Shown: positions 41,918 through 50,445, counted from the first letter of the stretch. The stretch is 64,000 nucleotides of DNA from Pseudomonadota bacterium (GCA_021802545.1 JAJZRS010000012.1:1-64000), one strand, 5' to 3'. The notes: a model not told the origin generated them from the sequence alone. Made by a program: numbers and translations.

Positions 41918-42532
41918 TCAAACCAGTCCCAAGGCGACATGGATGCCGTCTTTTTCGGTCTTGATGCGCTTTATTCCGATGAGATCGAAAAGCTTGATGC
42001 GCCCGACCTTCAATGAGAGCGTCTTTTCCAAGGAAGGAATCCTGTCAAGCAGGATGCCCACCTCGTCCTTATCGATCTTGTAATAAGGCTTGCCCTCGAC
42101 AAGCTCGGCGACATGACCCGATCCCGATGCCGCCTCGAAAGCGGCGATCGCGATGGTGCCGAAAAGCCTGCCGAGCACGGTGTCGCTCGCCGAATGCGTC
42201 GCCTCGCTGTAGCGCACCCAAACCGTGCGGTTGGGCCAGTCCACGTCGAGGAACTCGAAGTCTATCCTGATTTCTGCGCTGAGCGCATCCTTGGAAAGCA
42301 GCACGACCGTTCCCTTCCCGTCCGACAGCAGCAGATCCTTCACTTCGATTTTTTTCGAATCCAGCTTCTTCTTCAGCTCATCGAGCAGCAAGGCGCGGGG
42401 CAGGACGATGCCGTCCCGTGCAAGCCCGGGCATCTTTCCGGCCGCATCCAGCGCCCTGGTTTTCTCGATGAAAGATGCCCCCGGGCTGACGCAAGGGACA
42501 CAAAGCAGCATAAAAAGGAGGAAAAAGCGCAT
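41918..42532 (-). CDS. exported protein of unknown function (204 aa)
   Basis: I do not recognise this family. The precursor starts with a hydrophobic signal peptide (MRFFLLFMLLCVPCVSPGA, cleavage near residue 19). The mature part is mixed alpha/beta with no cysteines and a basic end. One region, VDWPNRTVWVRYSEATHSAS, is unusually conserved-looking. No membrane anchor is seen after the signal, so it is probably periplasmic. It starts at the stop codon of the DUF1614 gene (ATGA overlap) and nadK follows 32 bases later. Confidence 0.65.
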   Translation of the reverse strand: MRFFLLFMLLCVPCVSPGASFIEKTRALDAAGKMPGLARDGIVLPRALLLDELKKKLDSKKIEVKDLLLSDGKGTVVLLSKDALSAEIRIDFEFLDVDWPNRTVWVRYSEATHSASDTVLGRLFGTIAIAAFEAASGSGHVAELVEGKPYYKIDKDEVGILLDRIPSLEKTLSLKVGRIKLFDLIGIKRIKTEKDGIHVALGLV

Positions 42533-43128
42533 CAGGCGAGCAGCACCGCCACGATGCCGGTGATGAATATGCCGTCGAAGCTGCCTGCGCCGCCTATGGC
42601 CGCGAAAGGCGCGCCCATGCGCCTCAGATCCTTGAGATGCAGCAAATCCGACCCGATCAGCACGCCCAGGGTGCCGCTGATGTAGGCGAGCGGCGCTGCA
42701 TTCTTCGCGTCGAGCAGATACGAGACAGCAGCAGCCGTGACCGGAGCGAGAAAGACCGGCATGCCGATGCCGAGTCCCGGAACCTGGCGGCTCACCTTCC
42801 AGGAAAGCAGGGTCACGGTCGATACCGCGGCCAGCAGGGCGACGGGATCAAGCGGATGATGATTGACGAGATAGATGCAGAACGCCACTGGAACGACGCA
42901 TCCCCCGACATTCACCGAGATCCTCGTCATGCCTTCCTCGAATGCATCCGACTTCATGTCGAACAGCGGCACATTGATCATGCTCCCGACCAGAATGGTC
43001 AGGAACAGGAGATAGGCAGAATCTGCGGACAGCCCCAGCTTGTCGAAGGCGATCGTCAGCACCCCGACCTGGACGAAGGCCACGAAAAACATGAATGCGG
43101 CAATGAGAAGCAGGATGCGGGCCGGCAT
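42532..43128 (-). CDS. DUF1614-type integral membrane protein
   Basis: The 198-residue protein is almost entirely hydrophobic with about six membrane helices. The arrangement and segments such as FLTILVGSMINVPLFDM and the glycine-rich end (GAPFAAIGGAGSFDGIFITG) fit the uncharacterised DUF1614 family. The last segment contains GGAGxFDGIF. It overlaps the following exported-protein gene by one base and sits between that gene and the ClC transporter. Role unknown. Confidence 0.75.
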   Translation of the reverse strand: MPARILLLIAAFMFFVAFVQVGVLTIAFDKLGLSADSAYLLFLTILVGSMINVPLFDMKSDAFEEGMTRISVNVGGCVVPVAFCIYLVNHHPLDPVALLAAVSTVTLLSWKVSRQVPGLGIGMPVFLAPVTAAAVSYLLDAKNAAPLAYISGTLGVLIGSDLLHLKDLRRMGAPFAAIGGAGSFDGIFITGIVAVLLA

Positions 43129-43167
43129 GGTTATCCTCCTACCCCATTATATGCGGCAAGAACGTAT

Positions 43168-44484
43168 TCAGCTTTCCTTGCCCGAATTTGCCCTGGCGAG
43201 GAAGCTCGTGGCCATCGTCTTGTAGAGCGGCGTCGGGCAGACGATGCGTGAAACCCCATAGGCGATGACCGAGGTGGTCATGAGCGGAATGGTCATGGTG
43301 TGATTGTCCGTCATCTCCATCACGATGACGAATGCCGTGATCGGCGCCTGAACCGCGCCCGTAAAATAGGCCACCATGCCCAGGGTTGCAAGTGCGCCCG
43401 CAGGCGCATTGGCGAAAAGGCTCGTGAGATTGGAGCCGAAACCCGCGCCTATGGCCAAGGACGGAGCGAAAATCCCGCCGGGTATGCCGCTCACGTAGGA
43501 CACGATGGTGGCGAACATCTTGAGTATGCCGTAGTCCTGGGGCATGCTGGCCGTCCCTTCCAGGATGTGCTTGGCTTCGGAATAGCCCGTACCGTAAGTG
43601 GAGCTGCCGGACAGAATGCCGATGACGGCCAGGACAAAGCCGCATGCCGCCGCAAACTGGACAGGTTTTTCCTTCATGAAGATGCTCGCCTTGGCCGGCA
43701 GCATCTTGTCTGCATTGAGCAAGGTGAGGCTGAAAAGCCCCCCCATGAAGCCGCCCGTGATGCCGCAGACCAGGACGTAAGCCCATCCATGCCTGAATCC
43801 GATTGAATCGTTGGTATGGCCGAAATAGGTGTAATTGCCCAGCATGGCCAAGGATGCCATACCCGCCAGGATGATGGCGGTGAGCACTGCACCGCTGGTG
43901 CGTTCCTCGAAGGAGCGGCTCATTTCCTCGATGGCGAAAACGATCCCCGCAAGCGGCGTATTGAAAGCCGCGGCAACCCCTGCGGCGCCGCCGGCCAGGA
44001 TCAGGCTGCGCTCGGCATCGACCTTGGAAAAGAAGCCCAGCTTGCCCAGCGCATGCATGATCGATGCGCCGATTTGCACGGTCGGGCCTTCGCGGCCGGC
44101 GGATGCGCCTGAAAACAGGGCGAGCAGGGTCATGAACATCTTGCCGACTGCAATTTTCAACGAAAGTACGGATTCGCGCTTCTCAGGGTCGGAAATCTTG
44201 AGCGCGGCGATCGTCTGAGGAATACCGCTTCCCTGCGAGCCCGGAAAATATTTCCTGGTGATGGCGACGACCAGCGCAAGTCCTGCCGGGGTGACGATGA
44301 GCGGCAAGTACGGGGAAACATCGAGCAGATCATGGAACACTTCATTGGCATAGGCGCTCGCCACCGCGAACAGCACGGCCACGATGCCGAGCAGCAGGGC
44401 GCCTCCCCAGAATATGAGCCTGCGCTTCCAGTGAGTGGTGGAAAACCAGATGTACTTCGAACGTCTGTAAAAGCGGTTTTGCAT
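43168..44484 (-). CDS. ClC-family chloride/anion transporter
   Basis: The 438-residue protein has the three anion-pathway signatures: GSGIPQ (85-90), GREGPTVQIG with the gating glutamate E132, and GIFAPSLAIGAGFG. The intracellular proton glutamate of antiporters is present in FAIEEM, so H+/anion exchange is more likely than a passive channel. There is no CBS tail. It lies 20 bases downstream of the P-type ATPase gene on the same strand, suggesting co-expression of a cation pump and an anion exchanger. Confidence 0.92.
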   Translation of the reverse strand: MQNRFYRRSKYIWFSTTHWKRRLIFWGGALLLGIVAVLFAVASAYANEVFHDLLDVSPYLPLIVTPAGLALVVAITRKYFPGSQGSGIPQTIAALKISDPEKRESVLSLKIAVGKMFMTLLALFSGASAGREGPTVQIGASIMHALGKLGFFSKVDAERSLILAGGAAGVAAAFNTPLAGIVFAIEEMSRSFEERTSGAVLTAIILAGMASLAMLGNYTYFGHTNDSIGFRHGWAYVLVCGITGGFMGGLFSLTLLNADKMLPAKASIFMKEKPVQFAAACGFVLAVIGILSGSSTYGTGYSEAKHILEGTASMPQDYGILKMFATIVSYVSGIPGGIFAPSLAIGAGFGSNLTSLFANAPAGALATLGMVAYFTGAVQAPITAFVIVMEMTDNHTMTIPLMTTSVIAYGVSRIVCPTPLYKTMATSFLARANSGKES

Positions 44485-44504
44485 TTGGATAGTATACCAG
44501 AGCT

Positions 44505-46883
44505 TCAGCCCATGTCAGAGACGCCAGAAAGCCTCAGGAGGCGATGAATCGACCACATCCCCAGGCCGGAAATTCCCACGATGAAAAACCATGCAACAGG
44601 ATGCAATGCGCTGAGGCCGAAGAAATGGTCCAGAAGCGGATTGTAGACGGCGAAAACCTGAAAAAGCGCAGCGCCCAGAATGAGTGCCCATACCCCCAAG
44701 CGATGCCTGGGAATCGAAGCCCTTTCGATGGAAGAGACATGGAAAACCGCATAGAGGCCCATCATCACGATGACCGAAACGGCCGCCGTCCTGCCTTCAA
44801 TGGAGCCTCCATCCAGGAAAAAGAAATTGACGTAGACGAAGAGCGTGAAAAAGGCGATGGTGAACCCGGTCACGAGCGCGAATTTCGTCGTCTCGTAGAG
44901 AAAATGTTCGACCGATTGCCTGCTGAAAACAGGCGTCATGAACGTCAGCGCCGTCGTCGGAACCCCGATGGTCAGCACGTCGATCCAGGTGATGTAGCGC
45001 GGACTCAAGGGAAATTCCAGTCCGACGAAGCCCGAAAACAGAATGAAGAACAGCGTGTAGATGTTCTTGGTCAGGAAAAGCCTCGAGACGCGCTTGATGT
45101 TGTAAATGATCCTGTCGCCTTCCTCGGAAGCGCCGGGAAGATAGGTGAATGCGTCCTTGAGGAGCACGATGTCGGAAACGTCGCGCGCCGCAGCAGCCCC
45201 CGTGTTCATGGCGACGCCGATATCGGCCTGCTTCAGGGCCAGGATGTCGTTGATGCCGTCCCCCACCATGCCGACGAACTCGCCGGAATTCTGGAGATGC
45301 TTGACGATGTGCATTTTCTGCTGCGGATCGAGGCGCCCGAAAAACTGTCCGCGAGAGACGGCGTCCATGAATTCGCGCGAGTCCGCATCATGAAGATCCT
45401 CTCCGCTCAAAAGATCGCCGTGCACCGTCATGCCGGCCTCTCTGGCCAATGCGGCAACGGTTTCAGGATGGTCCCCGGACAAGATCTTGAGTTTGACGTC
45501 GCGCGCTTCGTAGAATCTGATCGCGTCGATGACGTCCGGACGCAATTCGTCCTTCAGGACGATGAATGCGAGCAAGTTCAGGTCATCCCGATAGGGTAGC
45601 GGCTGGGGAGTGGCGCCGAAAGCGAGCACTCTGAAGCCCTTTTGCCTGAATCCGGCCAGAATTGCCTCTTGCGACGCATTCAGTTTCTTCCCGCAAAGCA
45701 CTTCAGGCGCCCCTAGCCAGAGCGAAATATCGGCACCACCTTCCTTCACTCTCGCCGCGCTCATTTTCTGCCCGGACGAAAAAGGAACCTCGTCGATGAC
45801 CTGGCAGGGAACGGGAGGATACTTCGCTTCGATGGCGAGCATGGTCTGGTTCTTTTCGCTCGCAGCAAAGTTGAACATCCTGATCCGCTTCACCGTCTCG
45901 TCAAAGGCGGATCCGAAGAAGACGAGTTCCTCGAAATTCAGCTTGTTGGTGCCCAGAGTCCCGGTCTTGTCGAGGCAAAGCGTGGTAATGTGGCTCATCG
46001 ACTCTATTGCGCAAAGCCGCTGCACGAGCACATGACGCCTTGCTGCACGCAATGCGCCGAGCGCGAAAGCCAGTGTGAGGATCAGCACCAGCCCCTCGGG
46101 TACCAGCGACTTGATGACGGTCACGATGGACAGGATGTTCGCCTCGAGGGTGACCTGCTTGACGAAATTCGCCAGCAGGAGAAGCAGCACGAAAAGGATC
46201 ATCACGGCAGTCAGAACCTGGATGATCGAATTGACGTCGTGCTGCAATGGGGAGCGGATGTTTCTGTATCTTCTCGCCTGCTCGGACAGCTCGTTGACCT
46301 TGGCTGCCCTGCCCACGCCGGTGGCGACATAGCGCCCCGATCCGCGCATGCAGTAGCTTCCTGAAAAGACCGTCCCGCCGCCAGCTTTTTCTACGGCATG
46401 GGATTCGCCAGTGAGCAGTGATTCATCCATGAAAACGGACTTGTCGGAAACCAGTATGCCATCTGCGACGATCTGATCCCCGGGGCCGAAAACGATGAGA
46501 TCGTCCTCGACGACTTCCTCGCTCCTGATTTCCTGTTCCTCGCCATCCCTGACCACCATAGCGGTTTTCTTGCGCAGCAGCGCGATCCTGTCGAGCGCCC
46601 ATTTCGCGCGCAACTCCCCGGTGATGCCGACCACCATGTTGCCCAAGGTGACGATGGCGAGAAAAAAAGCGTCGCTGTAGGACTCGATGACCAAAAGCGC
46701 AGCGATGGAGCCGGCGAGCACGCCGTTGAACAGGGTGACGATGTTGCTGCTCAGAATCCCGGAAACGGGGCGCGAGGTCGCCCTTTTGACCCAATTGACC
46801 TTCCCGTCCCTGACCCTTTGCGCGACTTCTTCTCGAGTCAGCCCATTTCCCTGGACGGGAGGAATTTCCGAAATTTTCTGCAT
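44505..46883 (-). CDS. cation-transporting P-type ATPase
   Basis: The 792-residue protein has the dephosphorylation loop TGES (158-161), the membrane-embedded PEGL (262-265), the phosphorylation site DKTGT with D305, and the hinge GDGIND. Ten or so membrane helices are predicted. PEGL rather than CPC rules out the usual Cu/Zn/Cd pumps and points to a P2/P3-like or CtpE-like pump of Ca2+, Mg2+ or similar cations. The substrate is not determined by what I can see. There are no N-terminal metal-binding domains. Confidence 0.9.
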   Translation of the reverse strand: MQKISEIPPVQGNGLTREEVAQRVRDGKVNWVKRATSRPVSGILSSNIVTLFNGVLAGSIAALLVIESYSDAFFLAIVTLGNMVVGITGELRAKWALDRIALLRKKTAMVVRDGEEQEIRSEEVVEDDLIVFGPGDQIVADGILVSDKSVFMDESLLTGESHAVEKAGGGTVFSGSYCMRGSGRYVATGVGRAAKVNELSEQARRYRNIRSPLQHDVNSIIQVLTAVMILFVLLLLLANFVKQVTLEANILSIVTVIKSLVPEGLVLILTLAFALGALRAARRHVLVQRLCAIESMSHITTLCLDKTGTLGTNKLNFEELVFFGSAFDETVKRIRMFNFAASEKNQTMLAIEAKYPPVPCQVIDEVPFSSGQKMSAARVKEGGADISLWLGAPEVLCGKKLNASQEAILAGFRQKGFRVLAFGATPQPLPYRDDLNLLAFIVLKDELRPDVIDAIRFYEARDVKLKILSGDHPETVAALAREAGMTVHGDLLSGEDLHDADSREFMDAVSRGQFFGRLDPQQKMHIVKHLQNSGEFVGMVGDGINDILALKQADIGVAMNTGAAAARDVSDIVLLKDAFTYLPGASEEGDRIIYNIKRVSRLFLTKNIYTLFFILFSGFVGLEFPLSPRYITWIDVLTIGVPTTALTFMTPVFSRQSVEHFLYETTKFALVTGFTIAFFTLFVYVNFFFLDGGSIEGRTAAVSVIVMMGLYAVFHVSSIERASIPRHRLGVWALILGAALFQVFAVYNPLLDHFFGLSALHPVAWFFIVGISGLGMWSIHRLLRLSGVSDMG

Positions 46884-46992
46884 CAGGCTTTATAACAAAA
46901 AGGGAACGAAACAGGCAACCATTTACGTGCCGAGGATATGACCCATCGTCCGGTTTCGTTATACAATCCCCTATCCTGAACTGAGGACAAAC

Positions 46993-47748
46993 ATGCTCCT
47001 GCTCGGCCTTGACCTCGAAACCGGCGGCGAATTCAATTCATCGTCAGACAAGAATTTCATCATCGAAATCGGCATGGTATTGTGGGATACGGAATTCAGC
47101 CAGCCCGTCGCGCTCTTTTCCGTCCTCGTCGACAACGATCGCCCGGTGTCTCCTGAGGCCGCCGAATATACCGGAATCACAGACGCACTCCTGAAGCGGC
47201 ACGGGGAGAAGCCTGACATCAGGATGCTCAATCCGATCAAGGACCTGATGAACAAGGCGGACTATATCGTTGCGCACAACGGGCGCGATTTCGACCGTCC
47301 GCTCATGGAAGCCTTCTTCAGCCAGCAAAGCCACAAAATGCCGGCCAAGCCATGGATAGACACCCTGCATGACGTGGATTATCCGAGAAACTGCAAGAGC
47401 CGCAACCTCACTTATCTCGCCGGCTTCCACGGCATCCTGAACAGTTTCCCGCACCGTGCCGTCACCGACGTGCTGACGATGCTGACCATCCTGTCACGCT
47501 ACGACATCGAAAACGTGATCGCCAATGCCAGCAATCCGAGGCTTGTCGTCAAGGCGGAGGTCGGTTTCAGCGAGCGCGAAAAGGCCAAGGCGAAGCGCTT
47601 TAGCTGGGAGTCTGCCGGAAAAGGCGGGGGCAAATTCCCGAAAAGCTGGGTCAGGATCATACGCGAGGATCAGCTCGAGGCATTGAAACAGGAATGCGAT
47701 TTTCCCATCGTAATCCTCGAGCGCCTGAAGCCGTCCTCGATGGTCTAG
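46993..47748 (+). CDS. DnaQ-like 3'-5' exonuclease
   Basis: The 251-residue protein has the three DEDD-type exonuclease motifs: D7 and E9 in LGLDLETGG, HNGRDFDRPLM (second acidic site), and HRAVTDVLTM with the catalytic H-x4-D. The C-terminal 80 residues are basic and not part of the nuclease fold (GFSEREKAKAKRFSWESAG). It is likely a DNA repair or RNA-processing nuclease; the substrate is unknown. Its stop shares the palindrome CTAG with the stop of the convergent gene, a four-base overlap. Confidence 0.88.
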   Translation: MLLLGLDLETGGEFNSSSDKNFIIEIGMVLWDTEFSQPVALFSVLVDNDRPVSPEAAEYTGITDALLKRHGEKPDIRMLNPIKDLMNKADYIVAHNGRDFDRPLMEAFFSQQSHKMPAKPWIDTLHDVDYPRNCKSRNLTYLAGFHGILNSFPHRAVTDVLTMLTILSRYDIENVIANASNPRLVVKAEVGFSEREKAKAKRFSWESAGKGGGKFPKSWVRIIREDQLEALKQECDFPIVILERLKPSSMV

Positions 47749-48119
47749 TTGCCGCCCATCCCCCTGCCGGGACCCATCCCGCCGCCCATGCCGCCTCCCA
47801 TTCCCTGCCCAGGAGGGCCCATGCCGTCCGGCCCTCTGCCGCGCATCATGCCTTGCTGCGGCATGTCAGGAAGCTTCATGCCCCGCTCCTTCGCCCTTTC
47901 CTGCATTTGCTTGTGATGTTCCCTGCGGAAAGCTTCTCGCTCCTCGCGGGTCTTCATGGAACGCATTTTTGATCGGTATTCCATTCTCTCCTGAGGCGTC
48001 ATCAGCTGGCTGCCGTAGATGCGCTGCCTCACCTGGTCCTGAGACTGCACGGCATCCGCAGAGAAGGACATGCCAGGGTATAGACAAAGCGCTGCGAGAA
48101 CAACAAGCATTTTTTTCAT
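47745..48119 (-). CDS. Met/Gly-rich periplasmic protein
   Basis: The 124-residue precursor starts at ATG 48119 after GGAGGAAC and has a Sec signal peptide (MKKMLVVLAALCLYPGMSFSA). The central part is two helical segments, QLMTPQERMEYRSKMRSMK and REEREAFRREHHKQMQERAK, resembling the LTxxQ repeats of CpxP/Spy-type proteins. The C-terminal tail is rich in Met and Gly (repeats of GMGG). Met and His clusters suggest metal binding. It is divergent from the ECF sigma factor gene with an 88-base gap, the place of a periplasmic sensor or target. The longer upstream frame is not supported. Confidence 0.8.
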   Translation of the reverse strand: MKKMLVVLAALCLYPGMSFSADAVQSQDQVRQRIYGSQLMTPQERMEYRSKMRSMKTREEREAFRREHHKQMQERAKERGMKLPDMPQQGMMRGRGPDGMGPPGQGMGGGMGGGMGPGRGMGGN

Positions 48120-48160
48120 TTGTTCCTCCACTGTTGGTATCCCGCTTTCAGTATAGAACA

Positions 48161-48190
48161 TGTAACCTTTTTCTTTCCGCTGAGTATAAG
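48161..48190 (+). promoter_or_regulatory. candidate ECF-type promoter of the sigma factor operon
   Basis: TGTAACC (48161-48167), a 16-base spacer and GTATAAG (48184-48190) have the AAC-containing -35 box and spacing of many ECF-sigma promoters, just ahead of the sigma factor gene. Autoregulation is typical of such genes. The assignment rests on pattern only. Confidence 0.35.
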
Positions 48191-48207
48191 GGGAACCACG
48201 GGGAGGA

Positions 48208-48753
48208 ATGGGATTGAAACTCGAAGCGTCGATTGGGAAAAGCTTATCTGGCGACAGGGGCGAATTTGCCGAAATAGTCAGACAGTTCCAGCGCCCGCTG
48301 TTCTCCTTCCTTGCCCGCATGGGTCTGGATCGTCCGGTCAGCGAGGACATTGCCCAGGAGACGTTCGTCCGGGCATGGATCAATCTCGGGCGATACGACC
48401 CTGCCGTGTCCAGGTTTTCGACATGGCTATTCACGATAGCGAGAAATCTTGCATTGAGCGAACTCGATCGGGCCGAAAAGCGTCCTGAAGCTCGGGAGAC
48501 GCTTCCGGATATCGCCTGCGAACAGCCCGGTCCTCATGAAAAACTCGATTTGTCGAGATCGATGAGCCGTCTCAGGCATGCCCTGTCCGGGCTTTCCCAG
48601 GCGGACAGAAGCATCCTTGCGCTTGCCTATGTCGAAGACATGACGCTGTCCGAAATTGCGAAAATCGAGGGCTGTACGAAAGTTGCTGCCAAGGTCAGGA
48701 TTCATCGCGCAAAAATGAAGCTGCGCATTTTGATGGAGAAGGAAAATGGTTGA
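48208..48753 (+). CDS. ECF-type RNA polymerase sigma factor
   Basis: The 181-residue protein has an intact sigma-2 domain (about 20-95, with EDIAQETFVRAWINL and RFSTWLFTIARNLALSEL) and an intact sigma-4 helix-turn-helix (about 120-175, LAYVEDMTLSEIAKIEGC). The ATG at 48208 directly abuts the ribosome-binding site GGAGGA. The in-frame TTG at 48214, 7 bases from it, may be the actual start. The last eight bases overlap the next gene, a small membrane protein that is probably its anti-sigma partner. Confidence 0.92.
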   Translation: MGLKLEASIGKSLSGDRGEFAEIVRQFQRPLFSFLARMGLDRPVSEDIAQETFVRAWINLGRYDPAVSRFSTWLFTIARNLALSELDRAEKRPEARETLPDIACEQPGPHEKLDLSRSMSRLRHALSGLSQADRSILALAYVEDMTLSEIAKIEGCTKVAAKVRIHRAKMKLRILMEKENG

Positions 48754-48964
48754 TGAACTCGATGGTCTGATGGGGAAGCTTTCCCAAGAACCTCCGGACG
48801 ACTTTTTGGAGGTGGTCATGCAGCGCATCGATGACCTCCCCCTTCCCGTACGCGCGCCCCGAGCCGACCTGCAATGGATCGCATTGATTGCAGCCGCGCT
48901 TGCCGGATTCGCACAACTCATCGCATTCCTATTCGGAATCTGGGCAGCCTCGGCTGCCGTTTGA
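48746..48964 (+). CDS. small membrane protein, possible mini anti-sigma factor
   Basis: The 72-residue protein has a polar cytoplasmic part (about 1-42, with LSQEPPDDFLEVVMQRIDDLP) and one membrane helix (about 44-66, LIAAALAGFAQLIAFLFG). It overlaps the sigma gene by eight bases, the usual position of an anti-sigma factor, but is too short to carry the common zinc-binding anti-sigma domain. Short one-helix anti-sigma factors such as CnrY are known. Function inferred from context only. Confidence 0.7.
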   Translation: MVDELDGLMGKLSQEPPDDFLEVVMQRIDDLPLPVRAPRADLQWIALIAAALAGFAQLIAFLFGIWAASAAV

Positions 48965-48980
48965 TACAGGAGAAATGATC

Positions 48981-49883
48981 ATGCAACCGTCCTTCCAGCC
49001 AAGGAATCCCTATTTCGCCCTTGTCATGTCCCTCTTTCTGCCCGGATTCGGCCAGCTCTACAACGGCGAACCGAACAAGGCGATCTGGATTTTCCTGACT
49101 TTCTTGCTATTCTTCATTCCCGGATCAGCGCTGGTCGCGCTTCACCTGCCGAGCCTCCTGGTGGTCCCCGCACTTTTCTCCGGTCTCGCCCTGACGCTCT
49201 GCCTGTGGCTCTACGGCATGATCGACGCATGGCGAGGCGCGAAGCAGGACTATGTATTGCAGTCCTGGCAGAAAAGCGGTCTTTATGCGCTGGTCTTCCT
49301 GGCCTGCAATATGCTCGCCTTTCCCCTTCTCATCGGCTACGTGCGCGCCCATGAAGTGGAAGCCTTCAAGATCCCGAGCAAAAGCATGGAGCCCGATATC
49401 CTCAACGGCGACTTCATTTTCGCCGACAAGCGCTACAATTGCCCGGGTTGCAAAGAGGCGGTGCGTCGAGGCGACATCGCCATTTTCGTCTATCCCAACG
49501 ATCGCACGCGCTATTACATCAAGCGCATCATCGGATTGCCGGGAGACCACGTGACGGTCAGGGGTCATGAAGTGACCCTGAACGGCAAGGCGCTTTCGGT
49601 GCGCGAAGCACAAGACAAAAGCGGGACTCAAGTCACCGAGGCAGTCGACGGAAGAAGCTGGCAAGCGCAATGGCTCAATGACGCCAAGGACACGCCCCAG
49701 GTCGACGAAATCGTCCCGCCAGGCCAGGTTTTCGTGATGGGCGACAACCGCAGGGAGAGCGTCGACTCACGCTTCTTCGGCACTGTCCCCCTCCAGGATG
49801 TGGTCGGACGGGCGCGCCAGGTATGGTTCTCGAAAAATCGCGACGGCGTGCGTTGGGGAAGACTGGGCAAGGTGCTGGAGTGA
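48981..49883 (+). CDS. lepB: signal peptidase I with extra N-terminal membrane region
   Basis: The 300-residue protein has the catalytic serine in IPSKSMEPDILNGD, the general-base lysine in YYIKRIIGLPGDHV, and the GDNRRESVDSR box of type I signal peptidases. The first 130 residues form extra membrane helices opening with LFLPGFGQLYNGEPNKA, a non-catalytic extension. The ATG at 48981 is 7 bases after AGGAGA; the frame extends upstream into the preceding gene. It is the third gene of the sigma-factor operon and is probably not the housekeeping lepB, which normally sits with lepA and rnc. Confidence 0.9.
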   Translation: MQPSFQPRNPYFALVMSLFLPGFGQLYNGEPNKAIWIFLTFLLFFIPGSALVALHLPSLLVVPALFSGLALTLCLWLYGMIDAWRGAKQDYVLQSWQKSGLYALVFLACNMLAFPLLIGYVRAHEVEAFKIPSKSMEPDILNGDFIFADKRYNCPGCKEAVRRGDIAIFVYPNDRTRYYIKRIIGLPGDHVTVRGHEVTLNGKALSVREAQDKSGTQVTEAVDGRSWQAQWLNDAKDTPQVDEIVPPGQVFVMGDNRRESVDSRFFGTVPLQDVVGRARQVWFSKNRDGVRWGRLGKVLE

Positions 49884-49888
49884 ATCCC

Positions 49889-50116
49889 TCAATCCTTGCG
49901 TATCCAGAACTTCATCTGCCCATGCGTCTCCTCGCTGGAAACCAGCGTGTTTCCGGTCTGCCTGCAATAGGCCGGAATATCCTTGTTCATCGAGGATTTG
50001 TCCGACAGGACCAGGAGCACATCGCCACGCTCCAGCGCTTTCATCTGCCTGGTGATTCTGATGATGGGCTCGGCGCAGCACAGGCCGTTCAAGTCCAGGG
50101 TCTGATCGTGATTCAT
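49889..50116 (-). CDS. TusA-like sulfur-carrier family protein
   Basis: The 75-residue protein has the TusA fold signature, but the usual C-P-x-P is C-A-E-P (in DLNGLCCAEPI). The catalytic-position cysteine remains and the first proline is replaced. The second half ends with the family tail (FWIRKD). The ATG at 50116 is 7 bases after GGAGG; an upstream TTG is not needed. It is the third gene of the DUF2892-sigma-TusA operon. Confidence 0.85.
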   Translation of the reverse strand: MNHDQTLDLNGLCCAEPIIRITRQMKALERGDVLLVLSDKSSMNKDIPAYCRQTGNTLVSSEETHGQMKFWIRKD

Positions 50117-50118
50117 GT

Positions 50119-50445
50119 TCAATCCTCCAGAAGATATTCCCGCATCAAGAGGCGCGCCCTGTGCAGCCTGCTTTTGACGGCCGCGGTCGACAGGCTCAGG
50201 GAGGACGCCATTTCACCGATGGTGAGCTCTTCCAGGTCTCGCAGCAGGATGATTTCGCGGTAATGGATGGGCATGGATTCCAGCGCCTGGACCAATTCTA
50301 TCCGCACCGCATCGTCCACGTCGCTCGCCATGCAGTTTCGCCTCGCATAGCGGCGTATGTCAGGCTGACAGAGTCTCAACAGCTGATCGAGCGCGCCCGG
50401 GTGCCCCGTTCGCGCCGCTTCAAGCAATGATTCCACGTTCGGCAT
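50119..50445 (-). CDS. shortened sigma-70-type factor, region 2 mostly missing
   Basis: This 108-residue protein begins like an ECF-type factor (LLEAARTGHPGALDQLLRLC, RYARRNCMASDVDDAV). It then jumps directly to an intact sigma-4 (LVQALESMPIHYREIILLRD, LTIGEMASSLSLSTAAVKSR). About 60 to 70 residues that normally hold regions 2.3-2.4 and the linker are absent, without breaking the frame. Start ATG 50445 overlaps the DUF2892 stop codon. It may be a decayed sigma factor, or a -35-binding or core-binding regulator. Confidence 0.75.
   Translation of the reverse strand: MPNVESLLEAARTGHPGALDQLLRLCQPDIRRYARRNCMASDVDDAVRIELVQALESMPIHYREIILLRDLEELTIGEMASSLSLSTAAVKSRLHRARLLMREYLLED

Noticed and set aside
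48208-48213. ATG at 48208 as the certain start of the ECF sigma factor
   Set aside because: It touches the ribosome-binding site, and TTG at 48214 is better spaced, so the start is left uncertain rather than claimed.
48120-48434. Upstream extension of the Met/Gly-rich protein frame
   Set aside because: A clear ribosome-binding site and signal peptide start at 48119; the extension would be antisense to the sigma factor gene.
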